Origin: Antennarius striatus
Lineage: Eukaryota; Chordata; Actinopteri; Lophiiformes; Antennariidae
NCBI RefSeq assembly: GCF_040054535.1
Contig: NC_090789.1
Coordinates: 6,180,697 to 6,244,696, forward strand
Reading direction: 5' to 3'
DNA length: 64,000 nucleotides
The translations under genes and the position numbers were made by a program. Under the pieces are notes generated by a model, which did not search any database, was not told where the DNA came from, and was given only the letters and a program-made list of their open reading frames with translations. Of this stretch, positions 39,041 to 52,459 are shown piece by piece (position 1 is the first letter of the stretch; every line of letters begins with the position of its first letter).

Positions 39041-42000
39041 TCAGTACGTCTCTGAGTCAGAGTCATTCAGTTCATCGTCCACAGAGACGGAAGACAGCGG
39101 GCACTCGGGCCTGCAGTAGGAGGCGTGGTCGGGCCTCAGAGGGGGCGGTGCGTCGAAAGCCACGCCTTTGGAGATATTGTTAGTGGGGTGGTGGTTGATG
39201 ACTGACTGAGTAAGAGTGAGAGTAGGCAGAGCTGTTATGGTGACCATGGGGGAGGTGGGCATCATGGAATTGAGGATAAGCGCCAGGCAGTCGGCCACAT
39301 CGCGGTTGGGGGCACAGGACAGAGCTGGGGTGTAACCTGTGGATAAACCAGGAGTGAGAGTGTAATTTAAAAAAAAAAAAAGACTTGTGAATGCTGATGG
39401 GAGTGCAACAGCGATAGGATGAAAACCAACCGTTCTCATCGACTGCTAACACACTGGCTCCTTTCCCCAGCAGCTCCTGGACCATCACTGTCAGTCCCTC
39501 TCTGGCTGCTATGTGCAGGGGCCTGCAGGACGGGGGCAGAGTTTCACTGTTAAAATAAATCCAGGTTGACTTTAGCTGATCTCTGCACTCCACAGCTAAC
39601 TGTCTGCTGGGATAATACGTACGTCTGGAGAGCAGCGTTGGTGCAGTTGATGAGGTTCTTGTCCATCATCTTCTCCAAAATTAACAAGGCACATGTCTCA
39701 TGACCCTGAAAGAAATGAAGTGATTACCATTCAGAGTTAAGAGAATAATTACGGATGTTTTTAAATACACAACTATTGCTAGATTATAGATCCTTATATG
39801 TTCTTGGCGTTTCCTGTCCCTGCTGGTTTTACCTTGCTACATGCCAGATGTAACGCTGTGTTCCTGTGCGTATCCTGTAGAGTCAAATCAGCTTTAGCAC
39901 TGCTCACCAACACCTCTGCAACACCAGAGGGTTACATGTCAGGTTCAGGAATCAAAGTTCAACGCTTCATCAACGTGTCGGTGCGCGCTGGATCGGAGGG
40001 TACTCACCCACAGTGTTGGTTTGTCCGTTGAGCGCCGCCATCATCAGAGGCGTCCTGTGCAGGTGTGTGTCAATGACGTTGGCCTGAGCGCCGTGGCTCA
40101 GTAAAAGGGAGAGACACTCCACGTGGTCAGAAAACGCTGCAGCGTGAAGGGGGGTCCTGCACAGACAAAAAGACAGGAAACGATACGTCAGAAGAATGCA
40201 CGCCCATCGCAACTACAAAAAAAAAAAGCTGTGATCGAGCTGATCTCTCACCTGCCCTTGGAGTCGGTGCTGTTGACAATAGCAGCACCCAGAGAGTCAA
40301 TCAACATCTCAGCCACTCCCTCGTTGTCATTCATACTGAAAACCAACACGCCGCGACTTTTTACACAAAGATCATACAATTGCATAGCAGTGAAGGCCCC
40401 TCTCTATCCCACCTTTGTTATTTTAGCTTCACACGCTGATATTCCGCAATCAAAAAGGGGCAGCCTGTGCATCAAAGAATGACTTTTTACACGTGCTGTA
40501 AAAGTGTTCTGTAAACTCTTTAATTACATGGTAAAGCAATCATTTACTGTCTCTGTCACATGGCAGTTGATCTCATCCTCTGTTATGACAAGTTCCGATG
40601 AGTCGACGTCTGACAAATCTGGTTGATTGTGTTCTTTGACTAACATCTACCATACACTAGAAAACTGTGAAAATACATTTAAAAAGAGTTTCACACCCAC
40701 TCAGATCTGGGGACAATTTATCAGAAGCACCAGGGTTTTACTCAAAAACTAAGGGATCTTATAAAGACTCAGATTATTAATCACAAGACTACCAGTAAGT
40801 GTCCTTTAAAATAATCTGGGTGGAAATTTAGGAAACAACTGATAAAAGGTCCCGAAAAAGACACAGAAACTGTGCAGTCATGGGTTAGGGTCATAGGTTA
40901 CAACTATGTTGTAACCTTGATAACTTTTAAAGAGAACAGTAAGGCAGGATGAAGACACAACCATCCTTGAATGGATTGTGATTAAAGTAGCTACTGTCAT
41001 AACAATCTTTGCCTCCATAAAAGTATTCATCAGTATAAAAAGAGATTGTCTCACACAGCACAGTGCAGCGGACTGAAAGAGTTGCCCTTAATCTTCTTCA
41101 GCACCTCCTGGTCTAACAACACTTCCACACAGGCATCGTATCCTAAGAAAACAGAGAGAGAGGACAGACGTACAAAGGGAGAAAAGTTACAACAGTGTTG
41201 TGGAATATTTGTTTGTCAAGTGTGTGTTGCTGTGTCCCAGTACCGTTGTAGCAGGCCCAGTGCAGAGGTGTGTAGCCTTGGTTGTCAGTGAAGTGTGTTT
41301 GAGCGTGTGAGATGTTAGTGTTGGCCTGCAGCAGGGCCCCCAGGGCGCCGACACGGCCACAGGCAGACGCCAAGTGGAGGGGAGAACGGCCCTGAATGTC
41401 GCTGACATAGACGTTAGCCCCGCGCTGCAGGAGGGCCTCTACACACTCCTCTGGGCCGGTCACCGCCTAAGCCAAACGCAAAGTAGGAAACATTAGAGGA
41501 GATCGATTTATAAAACATTAGGAATTTTGATGTCAGAGAGTACGTCTCACCCCCCGGTGTAATGCTGTCCTCCCCCAACGATCCTGATTCTGTACACTGG
41601 CTCCTTGACTGAGCAGAGAGTACACACACTCTGTGTGTCCATTCAGCACAGCCAACATCAGGGGAGTCCTGCACACAGTAAAGAAATATGATCCGAAAAA
41701 TATTCCATTTCAGTTTGTGGCGCAAACAAAACTCACATAATAAACACAGACTCACTGGCCGTTAATGTCTTGTGCGTCCACATCGATGTGTTGTTGGTCA
41801 CTGCTACTCATGAGCAGACGCAGGCACTCTGAGTGACCATTCATAGCTACGGCAGACAAACACACACACACATACAGCTGCAATGTTTTAAAAGCCAGAA
41901 AACAATTAAGCCACACTCACTGCACAGTATTTCTATTTGTATGCATACCTGCAGCGTGCATGGCCGTCTTTTTATGTGTGTAGTCACGGGTCATGGGTGA

Positions 42001-45000
42001 GGACCCGTGGTGCAGCAGCAGGGAGACACACTCCTGATGACCCCTAGAACAGGCCAGGCTGAGGGGAGTCCGGCCCTCTGGGCTACAAACGTCCACTTCC
42101 AGCAGCGACGACAAGAGAACCTCTAAAGCTCCACAGTGTCCATGGTAAGCCTAAATCAACAGGACAGACACACACACACTTCTTTTCTGTCCTGTGGTCA
42201 CACAGCAGAGAGAGTGAGATCCTGTTAGTGAGGGAGAGCCAAACAGACATATCCTTGAACTCACTGCCAAGTGGAGTGGGCTGACGGGGGCCTGGCTCTC
42301 TGAGTCACTCAGGATGTCGGTTCCTGATGTGTCCATTAACTGAAATGCAGAGGTGGTTCTTATATCTCATTTCACATTCTTGTTTTTACACATGGTAACT
42401 TAATTTCTATTGTAGACATTATGGCAAAAATCTCACAGACCCATTCCAAATGCATTGAAGTAGTGTTTTTTTGTTCGTTTCATGTTTTAACATATTTTAA
42501 CAATGTTGCACGCATGTGCAACATGCTATATAATCTATTATCTAATTAATAAGAGAAGTAGCAGTCATTTAAACTTCCCACCAGACGATCTCGTCATGTT
42601 CCCATCTCCCCAGCAGAGGGAGCCACGTAAACAGAACAAATGCAGGGTTTAGTGTGTTGTTGCTGCAGCAGATATTAGACTTTATGGGGAAATTTACTTG
42701 TTACAGCAGCAGCACAGAAAGGCGCAGAAATGAAGTGTTGGTAAAAAAAATGGTGCAAAAAACAAAACAAGAGATATAAAGTATATAACATGGATGCAAA
42801 TTTAAAAATTACAAATGTAGATTGTTTCTCTTTCTTTCTTTCTTTCTTTCTTACCACATCAAGAGGTGTCTCACTTGCCATCTGAAAGAAGCAGAGAACC
42901 ACTATTCACAATACTATCACAAGTAGGGTCGTGTAGCATTTTTACATTTCTAAAACTATTTTTCAGATATAGAGTTCAGTCTTGGAATTGCTATAAAATC
43001 TTTTCTGATATTCCTGACTCTGTGGGACGTTGTTTCTCTCTGTGACAGCAGTACACACCAGTTCCAGGCAGAGTGTGCGTCCGTAGGCGGAGGCGTAGTG
43101 CACCGCGCTGTAACCCTGCTTGTCCCTCACACCTGGATCGGCATCGTTCCTCAAGAGGTATTCCACACACCTGACAAATCCAACAGGAAGAGATTTGATC
43201 GGACACAGATGTGATGGCTTTGGACTGTATCAGTTTAACAATGAGGTGAACTCACTTTCCATCAGTATCAGCTGCAGCAGCATAGTGCAGAGAGCTGCAA
43301 CCTCTCTGGTCCAGCACATTGATACTTGCCCCAGAGCCCACCAAGGCAAACACACATTGGTAATTGCAGTTAGCTGATGCATAGTGTAGTGGAGTCCTGC
43401 GATAGTCACAGAGTCAACATTAGTGATTCTCTATTTCAGTGAGACAATCATACACTCATCTGAGAACCTTATTCCATTATAATTTCTAGCATTCCTGCAT
43501 TCTAACTCGATACTTAGCTCACCTTCCAAACTTGTCTTTTCTGTTAAAGTCTGCTCCTATGTTTAACAGCAAGTTCAGACACTCCAGGTTCCTGGTTTAG
43601 ACACAGTTTCAACATAGTTATCTCAATATCATACAAAACTACTGTAATTCAGTGACTCTGACAGTAGCTATTTGCCTGTAAATCAAATGAATTCATGTTA
43701 TTCAGTTATTACTTCTGAATAGATGTCATGATTACAACAAAGGGTGAAAGCATGAATAAGAAACAAAGAAAGAGCCTTGTAATGAAGCTAAGCAAGGATA
43801 ATTAAAACAACGGGCAGAAAGCAGCGACGATGACTCACCCTCCAGCTGCAGCAGCATGTAAACAGGTCCTTCCAAAGTCATCTGGGGTGTCTATGTCAAA
43901 ACCTTAGAAAATATGCAACCACAATCAATATGGACGTCAACTGATTCTAGTCACAACGCTGGTATCAGCTTGAATGTACCTGAGGACAGCAGCTTCCTGC
44001 AGCAATCTGAGAAGCCGCTGAGAGCTGCTAGGTGTAGGGGGAACATCCCATGGATACCTCTTCTAAAAAAGATTGAAAGCAGAGAAGACAAGTCAATGCA
44101 GGACGTGGAAGGTGGAGTGTAGAATCATGGAAGCAATTTTGCTAACAGACAGAAAGAATGGTACAACCTAACCATTTTAATCTTTGCGGTTTTCGTTACT
44201 ATACTGTCAACAATTTTCACTGGGAATCCAGATGGATGAATGTAAACGGTTACTGACTTGGCGCTGTTGGCACCATGTCTGATGAGTGCTGTGATGATGA
44301 GTTCATGGCCGTAACGGGCAGCAATGTGAAGCGCCGTGTTTCTGCTCTTGTCCTCACTATCAATCTCAGCTCCTGAAGAGCAGAAGAGAAGATATGAGTG
44401 AACATAAAGAAAAAGGTAAAGACAGACTAAAAATCAGACTCACCATTTTGTATTAGGGCCTGAGAGCAGGAGAACCTTCCGTGAGTAGCTGCCATGTGGA
44501 GGGGAGTCTTACTGTCTTTACTCTGAACAGATACAAGAAGAGACAACGGAGGTGAACGACAGGAATTATTAACCCTATATATCAGAGTTGCAGTGTGTGG
44601 TGACCCCACTTTGTTTGATACTTTAGTGTTACAAAGGTTAGAGCACACACACACACATGCACACACACACTCGCTCGCTCTCTCTCTGAGCAGCTTGCAG
44701 CCTCGGGGAGTCACCCCCTCCCATTTCATCTTCCATATGGTCTTGCATCTTGAGGCTATGGGGACCTAATAGTGTATCAGTTTCCACTAGTGATACTAGT
44801 GTGAACAACACTGTCATTACTGGGCAGCAGACACGTTAATAAGGGCTGTGAAAACAGCCAAGTGCTGCATGAACTCCAAACTGTCTTCATCTGAGGTTGT
44901 GTATTATGGTGCGTGACGGCGTATCTGCAGAAGCACACATTCACACCTTCATGTTGATGTGAGCTCCATTTGCCAACAGCAGCTCCTGGCACATCGCCCC

Positions 45001-48000
45001 CTGGCGTGAAGAGGAGGCGAAGTGGAGAGCAGAGAAGCCTCTCTCATTCACCTGAATCAAAGAAACAAAACAATACGATCAAAGACACGCAAATGCCTCA
45101 TGCGTCCCATCTGAGACAGATACGACCACACGCACCTGGTTGACATCGGCCCCCGCCTCAATGAGATCGCCAACGACTACATCCTGCCCGTTGTAGCTGG
45201 CTAAATGGAGTGGAGTGTTGCCATAGGTGTTCACCTCATTGACCTTTGCAACAAGGGGTAATATGTGAAGATTTTAATGGACAAAGATAAATTTCTAGGA
45301 CTTTATGTAGTATTTTAATGCCTTACATTTATAAAATAAATTTTGGACATTGCTGGTATGTGCATTTGTGTGTGTCCGTACTCACATGGACCCCCAGGCT
45401 CAGGAGATAGTGCACTGTGCTGCTCATGCCACTGGAGGCTGCTGCATGCAGCGGGGTGTAGCCTTTTTTGTCCTTGCAGTCGATCTCAGCCCCGCTGGCC
45501 ACCAACAGCTTCACTACCTCCAGGTGGCCTAAAACATACATGCATGTAAATCAGTGTGTATGACTGGGGAGAGACTGAGACTTCATATATTCTCCTAAAA
45601 GTTGTGCCTATAGTGGAACCTAACGTTGCCACTCACCCATATAGGCTCCCCAGTGAATAGCTCTCCGGTCTTTCTTATCAAATGCATTGATGTTTGCTCC
45701 CCTGGAAAGCAGCAGCTTCACCATCTATCACACCAGAGGAAATTAACCAAATGCTGGAATGTATACCAGTGTCCCTGTTCGCATCTCCAAAGACACCCAC
45801 CTCTACATGTCCACTAAAGGCAGCATGGTGTAGGGCAGTGCGTCCTGCGCGGTCAGACACGTTGACGTTGCTGAGCAACGGGACCAAAGCCTCGGCGCAA
45901 CGTACCGCCTTGTTGCTAGCCGCAACATGGAGCGGCGTCTGCCAGTTCTTGTCCCGGGCATTAACATCTGCGCTGTGCTTCAGCAAAACTGCCACTGCAT
46001 TCTGGATGGACAGTGAGAACTCACGTTCATTTTCTAAAAAAAGAGGCTCAAGTGCGTGCAGGTGGTGGTGTTAGAGTGGTTATGAAAGTTTTTGCTATTC
46101 TTAGGAGGCCTCTGCGCTAAAAAAAACAGCAAACACAGCATGTACAAATTCCAGTGGAGGAGATGGAGGTATGCGACTCTAAATCTAGTTTACAATCCAC
46201 CAGTAAAAACAAAAACAGATGAAGGAAAAGTTAAAAAAAAGTTTTGATGCAACAAATCTTATAATCTCCATTGTTTAGTTTAGTTCCTTCTATCCTATCA
46301 GTCATGAAAAGCAAGTGATCATCACTCATCTGTCTAGATCAGGGGTGGGAAATCTTTTTGACCAGTGGGCAACACAATTATAAAATTTGACAGGAAGGCC
46401 AGCTGAGGAACAGATGGATAGAGTGTTTATTTATTAGAAAGACAAAAACCGCTGTATAAAAGGTTTTGGGCTTCAACAGGAGAGAAAAAACACAGGTGGT
46501 AAAGCCCTAGACACTGTGAGAATCGGCACATTTCCCAACTTGTGACAGGACATTTACACATTTACAGTGACGGGAGAGAAAGGTACACCTTGTCTGTAAT
46601 GTGTCGGAATGTATTACCTCGCTACAAGAGGCGACAGCTCGATGAAGAGGAGTCAACCATTTGTTATCTTTGGCATTAACTCTTGCTCCTTGGGTGAGAG
46701 GAGAGTGAAAGATGTCAGATACGTCATCAATGGAAACCTGAAAAATGTCTCACCTTTGAAAGGCACACTAAAAGACAAAAAGAACCCAAGGAAAAGAGGA
46801 AAAGGACAACAACAAAAAAAGCCAAATTACTGTGAAAGGATTTTCACAAGATTCATGAGAAGGGGTTGTTGTGAGTGCCTGGAAAACAAAAAAAAGTTCA
46901 TGATCTTCTTTGACACAACATGGTGGTTAAAATAACCCTAAAGCTGCACCTGTTGCCTGCTCTTCACCTTATTGAGAAACAGTGAACACACACACACACA
47001 CACGCACGCACACACAGACACAGACACAGACACACACACATACACATACACACACACACACACACTTTCTCTTCCATGCTACACTTGTGTTTGGACAGAA
47101 TTAGCCCCACCTCCTGATCTGCTCAGCTGACTTGTCAGTAAATCAATCCAACGTAGACCCTATCAGATGATTGGTAAATCATCAGTCACCAAGAGAAGGT
47201 GACCGTGGTTGAGTAGGGGCAGGCGCATGTGGAAAACATCATGGAGCATGGAGCAGAGTGTGACAATGAAAGAGACGAACCTGAGAGGATGAGCAGCTCA
47301 ACAATCTCAGCGTCACCCAGATAGGCCGCAGCATGAAGAGGCGTTCGCTTCTCGTTGTCCTGACAGAAGATCCCAAAACACAGAAACATTCAAATTTGAG
47401 CATTTGTATTATTTCTTTCTTCATAACCACAAGGCTTGAAACTGACTTGTATTCCGTTCGCTCCATCCCCTCAACACACACTACTCCTGCCCCTTCCCCA
47501 CCACCCCCAGTGCAGGAGAGCAATTAACAGAATAGGGTTATAAACAAATGTCATGTGACTGCAATGGACCTGGACTAGTGTTGCTGACTCCAGGCAGTCT
47601 CACCGTGATGACCTAAGCACTATAGACCCCGAGAAAGTCTGAAGCATACAGTGGAAAAACAGATATGATAAGAAAAACGTATGATATAAACAGAAGAAAT
47701 ATATATATATACTATGAAAAAGGGGAAAAAAAGGAAAGCAAAAAAAAAAAGGAAATACAATGTTTATTGCTCTGGTTGACAGCTATGCAAGATAGGGATG
47801 CTGCAAGAAGGTACTCTCAGTCAGTAAAGCAATCAATAGCAACCCGGATCAATTTCTGGGAGCCTGCTGCGTTAAAATATTCCACTGAGCTACAAACAGA
47901 ACTGACAAACACTGGGAAAAAAGAGAAAAAATAGCAAGAAGAGAATGACTTACCTGTATGTTTACATCTTCTTTCTTGAATATGAGGGATCGAACCTCGT

Positions 48001-48432
48001 CTGAGTCCACGTTGAAGATGGCTCTTAACAGAGAAGGCTGCAAAAAAGACGAAAACCAAAAAGAAGGAATGCACATGCAGACTACTACATACAAAATTTG
48101 TAAGGCAGTAATTTTCTAGATATGGGATTGAGCCATAAATTGCAAATGACCGTATTCACGTTGCTTTTTAAAAAAACAACAACATTTGGCAGCTGTGTCA
48201 GATAAACACACACATACATGGACACACAACTGCATTAAGTGTTTGGATCGGTGAGGGGCTTAAGCGGTGTTCTCTTCACAGTTGGTGCAAAGCCCACAAA
48301 TAAAAATGTCAATATAGCAACGTAAACAATGAACATACGGTGGGAGAAAAATGACATTCTAAATAAATGTTGACCATTAAAAATTAACACATTACACAAG
48401 AAAGAGGACAATGCAAGTAAACACTAAACACT

Positions 48433-48504
<72 letters not shown>

Positions 48505-51500
48505 CAGACTGAGCACAGCTCTGTAATCTTTCACTGTCATTAAATGTGTGTGAATGTAAACAGCTGGCATGAGCATAAGAGCAAGGAGCCTGATACCGGG
48601 TGGGATTTGGGGGAAAAAAAACAAAAAACATTCACCATCTGTGTGATATCAGTTTTAACTTATATAAGGAGTACAACCTTCAACACCGATGATGACAAAC
48701 CTTGTACCTGATAAACTAATTCATGCACAACTGACAAAAAATAATTTAAAACCCATAAAAACATCCCATGTTCATTTTTTCACGGAAGCATTCAAACTAA
48801 GGAAGCATTCTGTTACATTGGTAGCACTTGTTTTGTCACTGGCACAACTTTTTCCTCAGTAGTTCCGTACTACCTACACTATTTGATACGGATCTTCTCC
48901 TTCTTGCTCTTTTCCCTTTCCCTCTCCCATTTCATCCCATCTAAAAATAAGCGTGGTTGTCAGGCATGTCGCCGTCTGTCTCGTGCCTATTACACTGATG
49001 ACCTCTGCAACTACATCAGCAATCGGAAAAGTCAGGATGGACACATGCAAAGCCCTGACATCAGAGAGGGCTTTCCCATTTTCCTGTGGACACTTCACAG
49101 AGCATCTCTCATCGGATTAAAAGGTTACTATATTCCCATGGTGGACTTGCTTTTTAAACAGCCAATGTAAGACTACAAAGGCCCAGGCTTTTGCTGATAA
49201 TCTATACAATGCAGCTGTCATCTCATATGGCAGGAGTCGTATATTGGTGACTACATTGGTGGTATTTTTAGTGCTGGAGTCTTTGGAGGTGTGTTGTATT
49301 GTCATGCAATGAGACGTGTAGCTATGCACTTTTACACAGATCCAAACTTCCGACCAGGTATAAGTGTACTGGTTTGTATGAACCCCATTAAATGCTGTCA
49401 TTCACATGCAGAAACACATTCACTGAACTAATTCAGTCGATGAAGAACCAAACAGAAGCAGCCTCTCACCTTGTCTTCATGAACGGCAGCCCTTGGAGGG
49501 GCTTGATGAATTCTGCGATCAGGGGATGATTTGGGTCGGGAAGGTGGAGGCGAAGACGAGGGCTCATCCTCCTCCACCTCCTCCAGGACCACAATACACA
49601 CACGACTTGCTCGCTCCGACCGCATTAGGCAAACACACGCACACACCTATACAGTCACTCGCACACATAAATACACAGTGTTTCCTGTTACATATGTGTG
49701 CAATTCAGGAAAACTAAGGACAGAAATAAATCCCATCTACCGAGTGGTTTCCTCGTAAACACAAACTGCATCTTCATGTAAAAGCAGATCAAAAATCCAG
49801 CTCTGTCCTCTATCTGTCAGTGTCGCTTTGCAGCATGACTCCTCTCCTCCGCTCAGCTCTCCCTAACCCACGCTCGCTCTCCGTGAACAGCAGCAGCAGG
49901 GAATTCCTCTGTGTAATGGTGGCGGTAAGTGGCATGCGGCAGAATCAGCTTGGGCTGCCTAGCAGCACACAGGAAGCTTCATATCCTCATTGCTGTGCTG
50001 AAGCCACAAACCGATACACACACATCAGATGCGAATACAAAAACAGAGATCCCTGTGATTAGTATGGATGAGGCCCAACGCAGCCAGCGTTCATGTGGGC
50101 ATGCGTTGTTCATTTCAGGCGGACTGCTGAAGCCAGCTCTTTGGAAAAGGGGGATGGAGAGAGGGAGGGGGAGTAGGAGAGGGAGAGCGAGAGAGAGAGG
50201 TTGCAATAAAAAAAAAAAGATGAATGGGACAAAGGACAAAGATGGTGTAATCAGTTATATAATGTTAACTATGGAGCAAAATGGTTCAAAATACAGGACA
50301 TAAAGGCAGAGCTACAGAAAGAGGACAATATAAAAAACAAAAATTAAGCAAAATTGAACTAAATTTGACTCTTGGTTACATTTTTATTGTCCAATTGTTA
50401 TTACATAACTTTCTGGACAATCAAAATACACAACTCAGCGTGATAACAAAAGTAAAACTGCAGTGGTGACAGCAAACAATGATGAAGCAGTACTACTGAG
50501 TGTTTACTGAAGAGTGCTGAAAACGTCACCACCCAATGTCATGTGTTTATTGAGGGAATCAACACTGGCTGATTTTATTATCCTTTAAATGGATTCTGTG
50601 CTAATCTACATTTAAGTTATGGCGTGAACCACTGCAGGTCATCTCACACTTCATTACGATAAATGCATTAGCTTGAGACAATGTCACAAACTCTAACCCA
50701 CACAGCATGATATAAACTTCAGGAGCACTACAACGTTAACGCTAAATATATTCTGAGGTTTGTCATCATGACATTAGTGCTGAAATACAAATGGTCTTTC
50801 TTTCTAAATGTAAGGTCATAACAAGAAATGTAAACCAGTTGTGTGGTGAATGTGTGCCTTCCAGGATCTCCATTGTTGAAATAGAGTTTAAAAAAAAGTC
50901 CCCATCTCCTCATTATAAAATTGGAACAAGCTGGTTTTGCCAGAGAATGGGAGGACAGGACAGCTAACAAGAGCAGTCTATGTGTGCATGTCTGTGTGTA
51001 TCTAAATCCCCTTCACAATCAACACAGATCCTAAAAAGAGCAAGCCGCCAAGCCGAAAACCTTATTAACTCAGATGGCGGGTTAGTCGTGGTGTGTGCGT
51101 GTGTGTCTGTGTCTCCATTGAATGGAGTCTTTCTGCATACTTACAAATTATAAACTTAATATGAAACACAGCAGAACAATCTTTCAGCTTCTGCAGCGGC
51201 TGACTTGACTCTTCATATTTACTTGAAATGCGCAAATAAAGAATTAAAGCACAGCATGTAAACAAAGAACCCGTGTTTAGTACTGGGGATATTCTCAGCA
51301 GCAAAGCCTGAAGATGTTCACAGAGGTAAATTCCCATACAATGAGTTTGGGAAGTGTACGCATATTCCAGTATGTTTTCACTAAAAAAAAAAATCAAATT
51401 ACAAGTAGTAGCTCATAGGGACAGGGGAAACTGAGGGTGATTGGTTTAAGACCAGCGTGGCCCACAGGATGGACTGTGAACTGATAGCTGGAGGTTGTGT

Positions 51501-52166
51501 TTTGATTAGTAATCAGTCGTAAAAAATCAAAATGTGGAACAGAAAGGAAACTTGCATCAAAATAGCTTGATTAGCAGCAGACACAAAAACATCATATATT
51601 ACAACTGAAAACATGTAATATATTGGTTAAGTGGACAAAGCTTAAATACCTGCAGCATTTATGCTAAGCTGATGGTCTTGCACCAACTGGGCGCGTACTA
51701 CATAAAGCTTGCACTGACCTCTGCTTTGACTCTACGACAGGATGTACTTTGTGTAATGTAATCCTAATGCAGAAGTACAATGACAACCCGATGTTGGGAT
51801 AAATACTCACATAGGCAGGAACAACTCAGATGCTATCTTCAAGATGTATAGTTTTAAAGGTCTGGTTGACATACAGTCAAGTGAAAATGCAACACTCTTC
51901 CTGAATGACAAATATTTGACTTCAGCAGAAAAAAGATGTCGGATGTCGTTTCCAGACTTCTTTGCTACTAGTCTTTAACAGGATACTGATGATATATGGA
52001 TCATTGATACATCTGGAACTGGAAAGCCCCAGCCAAGTACACATAAACAAAACTATTACTGTATATATTGTTGTGTTTTCTTGATCTTGTTATTTCACTT
52101 GTTGTGATTTTTTTGAATGCCTCAACCATACCTGTTCTCAAGCGAGAGACTGTGTGTGGTGTGTGT

Positions 52167-52264
<98 letters not shown>

Positions 52265-52425
52265 CTGAAGCAGCATGATGCCCTCTAGCGGACAAAGAAA
52301 ACAACTTGCCAAAACACTCTCCCCTGTCTTGGCTCTGCTTTCAATGTGGCACTATTTTTGTCCCTCTGTCCAGTGTCTGTCAGCCAGCACAACAGAGAAC
52401 AATGGAGAACAGAGTTGAGATCCAA

Positions 52426-52459
<34 letters not shown>

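Noticed and set aside
44640-44720. Short CA/TC-rich segment as an exon extension of ankrd28
   Set aside because: The exon 10 acceptor at 44522 gives the conserved SKD start and the extension is low-complexity.
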